Both the position numbers and the translations under genes were made by a program. From Acutalibacter sp. 1XD8-33 (GTDB lineage Bacteria > Bacillota > Clostridia > Oscillospirales > Acutalibacteraceae), in assembly GCF_003612555.1 (NCBI RefSeq), contig NZ_RAZF01000004.1, positions 62,001 through 126,000 on the forward strand: a stretch of 64,000 nucleotides of DNA, written 5' to 3'. Shown piece after piece: positions 62,620-64,000 of this stretch. Every line of letters starts with the position of its first letter. Within the stretch, counting starts at the first letter, position 1. The notes below the pieces were generated by a model that saw only the letters and a program-made list of their open reading frames with translations, ran no database searches and was not told where the DNA came from.

Positions 62620-63286
62620 TTAGGCCTTGTCCAGATGGAACACAACCCACAGGGCCTCCTGCGCCACCATGTCAGGCACACGGTAAGAGCGCTCCATATT
62701 CCATCCATGCAGCTCCACCGGCGTGCCGAAATAGTCCCGCCACTCGCCGGGAAGATAGGACCTGGGCTTCTTCTCGCCCAGGAACAGCTCGAAGTCTGTC
62801 TGCTGAAACAAGAACAGCATCTCTTCTCCATATACGGCGGGGTTCCCCATCACCTTGTAGCAGTATCCCCCATCCCAGCCCATCAGATCGAAAAGTTTCG
62901 CGGCGAATATCCGGCACAACAGGTCCCGACTGGAAAGCTCCTTCGCGGTCCCACCCTTTGCCCAGCGGAGAGAGTCCGGCGTATCGGGCAGGCAGGGGCG
63001 CGACGGATACAGTATTCTCCAGGCTGAAGATCATGATCTGTTCCTCACCGTGCCTCAACCATGTGCCCCTGCTCCTATAGAGACGGTCGGGGTCCCACTC
63101 CATCATCTGAAACAGAGCGGCGCCAAAGTACCGGCAGCACAACGTCTTGGCATATAGCGGCTTTTCCCGGTCCGGGCGCCATCGGATGCTGTGTATGGAA
63201 CCCTCTCAGCAGGGCCTTATGGCCATTTTTCGCTGGGATGGGTGCAGCAGGAGTTGGACATGGCCTATCTCCGCGAAGTTTCGCAT
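62620..63286 (-). pseudogene. Recombinase-associated two-repeat protein, broken
   Basis: From ATG 63286 the minus frame reads MRNFAEIGHVQLLLHPSQRK and MAIRPC, then an in-frame TGA (63206-63208), then GSIHSIRWRPDREKPLYAKT and CRYFGAALFQMMEWDPDRLY. Near 62935 the frame shifts and a second copy of the unit follows (CRIFAAKLFDLMGWDGGYCY). The two copies share C-R-x-F-x-A-x-L-F-x-x-M-x-W-D. Proteins with this unit accompany serine recombinases in clostridial elements, with unknown role. A recombinase fragment lies just upstream. Confidence 0.6.
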
Positions 63287-63324
63287 ACAAAAAAGATTGA
63301 ATGTGATCCGTCCCCTGGAGATCG

Positions 63325-63639
63325 TCACTGCGGGCCCTCATAGCGGGTCTGTGTAAACTGGCTGCGCACCACCTGGTAGCCCGCAAGGTCAAAGGCCGAG
63401 AATACACTTTTCGCTACCCGCATTCTCTTTCCTGCCGGCACTGTTGGAGGAGTCGTAGTACGGCCCGGGATCGTCGTTGACCCAATGATGGTTGATGGGG
63501 ACAAAGCCTCGAAATATGCCGCCGACCCACTGTTCCACTGGGTGCTTCCGGTTTTTGTCCGGCAGCCAATATCAGAGAGGAAACCCGCGATTCTCTCCTG
63601 GGACCAACCGTGCAGGTAGGCGTCAAAAATAAGGTCCAT
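63325..63639 (-). pseudogene. Serine recombinase fragment
   Basis: MDLIFDAYLHGWSQERIAGF and LSDIGCRTKTGSTQWNSGS match the recombinase-domain signature in which a helix IFDAYLxG is followed by IAxxLxxxGxxTxxG and W. The resolvase domain with the catalytic Ser is absent and the frame shifts after about 45 residues. Together with the two-repeat protein it marks a deleted integrative element after spoIVB. Confidence 0.55.
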
Positions 63640-63821
63640 TTTCCTGTTTCCGCTATGGCTGACGATCCTTTTTTACCCATTACTGATATACCATAGGGCA
63701 GAGTTTATTGCAAAATGGAAATTGAGGATCTTAGGCTATGTTGCAAACTGTCCCAGAAATGTTACCCGCTGTCACACTTTTTCTGGTATAATCCTTTATA
63801 TCCAGCAAGGTGGTGTAAATC

Positions 63822-64000
63822 GTGGTCTTCCTTTTCTCATCCAGGCTGAAACCCCTTCGCCAATCCATGAATCTTGCCCAAGAGCAGCTGGCGTGCCTGC
63901 TGGGCGTAGACAGGAGTACGATATCCTCTTACGAAAGCAACATGCGGCAGCCTTCTTTGGACACTCTCTGGCGGATCGCCGATGTGTTCGGCGTAAGCAC
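63822..64000 (+). CDS. XRE-family regulator, cut by the window end
   Basis: Fifty-nine codons are visible from a GTG after AAGGTGG. The helix-turn-helix is clear: LKPLRQSMNLAQEQLACLLG, then VDRSTISSYESNMRQPSLDT, then LWRIADVFGVS. A TATAAT lies about 35 bases upstream. The C-terminus is beyond the window, so the total length and any extra domain are unknown. Confidence 0.75.
   Translation, partial: MVFLFSSRLKPLRQSMNLAQEQLACLLGVDRSTISSYESNMRQPSLDTLWRIADVFGVS

Overview
The window looks like chromosome of a spore-forming, fairly GC-rich Firmicute of the gut Clostridia type (Oscillospiraceae-like). The evidence is a spoIVB gene, a spore-coat cotJC fragment, a V-type ATPase operon, Shine-Dalgarno-led genes with sigma-A-type promoters, and several integrative-element families typical of these bacteria. 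Housekeeping DNA (about 20.9-35.6 kb and 61-62.5 kb) is GC-rich. The rest is a patchwork of AT-richer mobile DNA, defence genes and pseudogenes.

Region 1 (1-19 kb) is a phage- or ICE-derived element. It opens with small genes and a Tn916-type excisionase. Next comes a large protein, split by a one-base frameshift, with the DxDxD catalytic loop of single-chain double-psi beta-barrel RNA polymerases (YonO/RdRP-like). A run of unrecognised small phage-type genes follows, then a possible prohead protein, a 2,318-residue tape measure protein, and a large serine integrase that abuts a doubly truncated spore-coat cotJC fragment. RNA polymerase, giant tape measure, serine integrase and spore-gene target together recall SPbeta-like prophages that interrupt sporulation genes.

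Region 2 (19-20.7 kb) is decayed: the cotJC fragment, an orphan gene end, a frameshifted membrane protein and the tail of a cysteine peptidase. Region 3 (20.9-35.6 kb) is a conserved core: pth, mfd, a SurA/PrsA-like lipoprotein and a complete V/A-type ATPase operon whose rotor subunit keeps the Na+-binding residues.

Region 4 (35.8-44.5 kb) holds an ASCH/PUA-like protein, a single-chain restriction-modification-specificity protein, a MATE exporter with a divergent TetR-type regulator and overlapping promoters, and a sugar isomerase-like protein. Region 5 (44.9-48.9 kb) starts at tRNA-Ala(CGC) and is a decayed integrative or plasmid-like island (serine recombinase, zinc-ribbon protein, ParM-like protein, XRE repressor, SLOG fragment).

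Region 6 (48.9-55.3 kb) is a defence cluster: a type III modification gene with a mosaic specificity region, a damaged type III restriction gene, and a DUF262/HNH (GmrSD-like) protein. Region 7 (55.4-58.5 kb) holds a leucine-rich surface-protein pseudogene joined to degraded ParB and ParA, and a TetR regulator. Region 8 (58.6-64 kb) has an XRE regulator with an unknown C-terminal domain, a methyltransferase behind a MerR-type promoter, spoIVB, two recombinase-associated pseudogenes and an XRE gene running off the end.

Many genes carry single-base frameshifts, nonsense codons or in-frame deletions. Most lie in mobile DNA and fit decay, but those in homopolymer runs could also be sequence errors.
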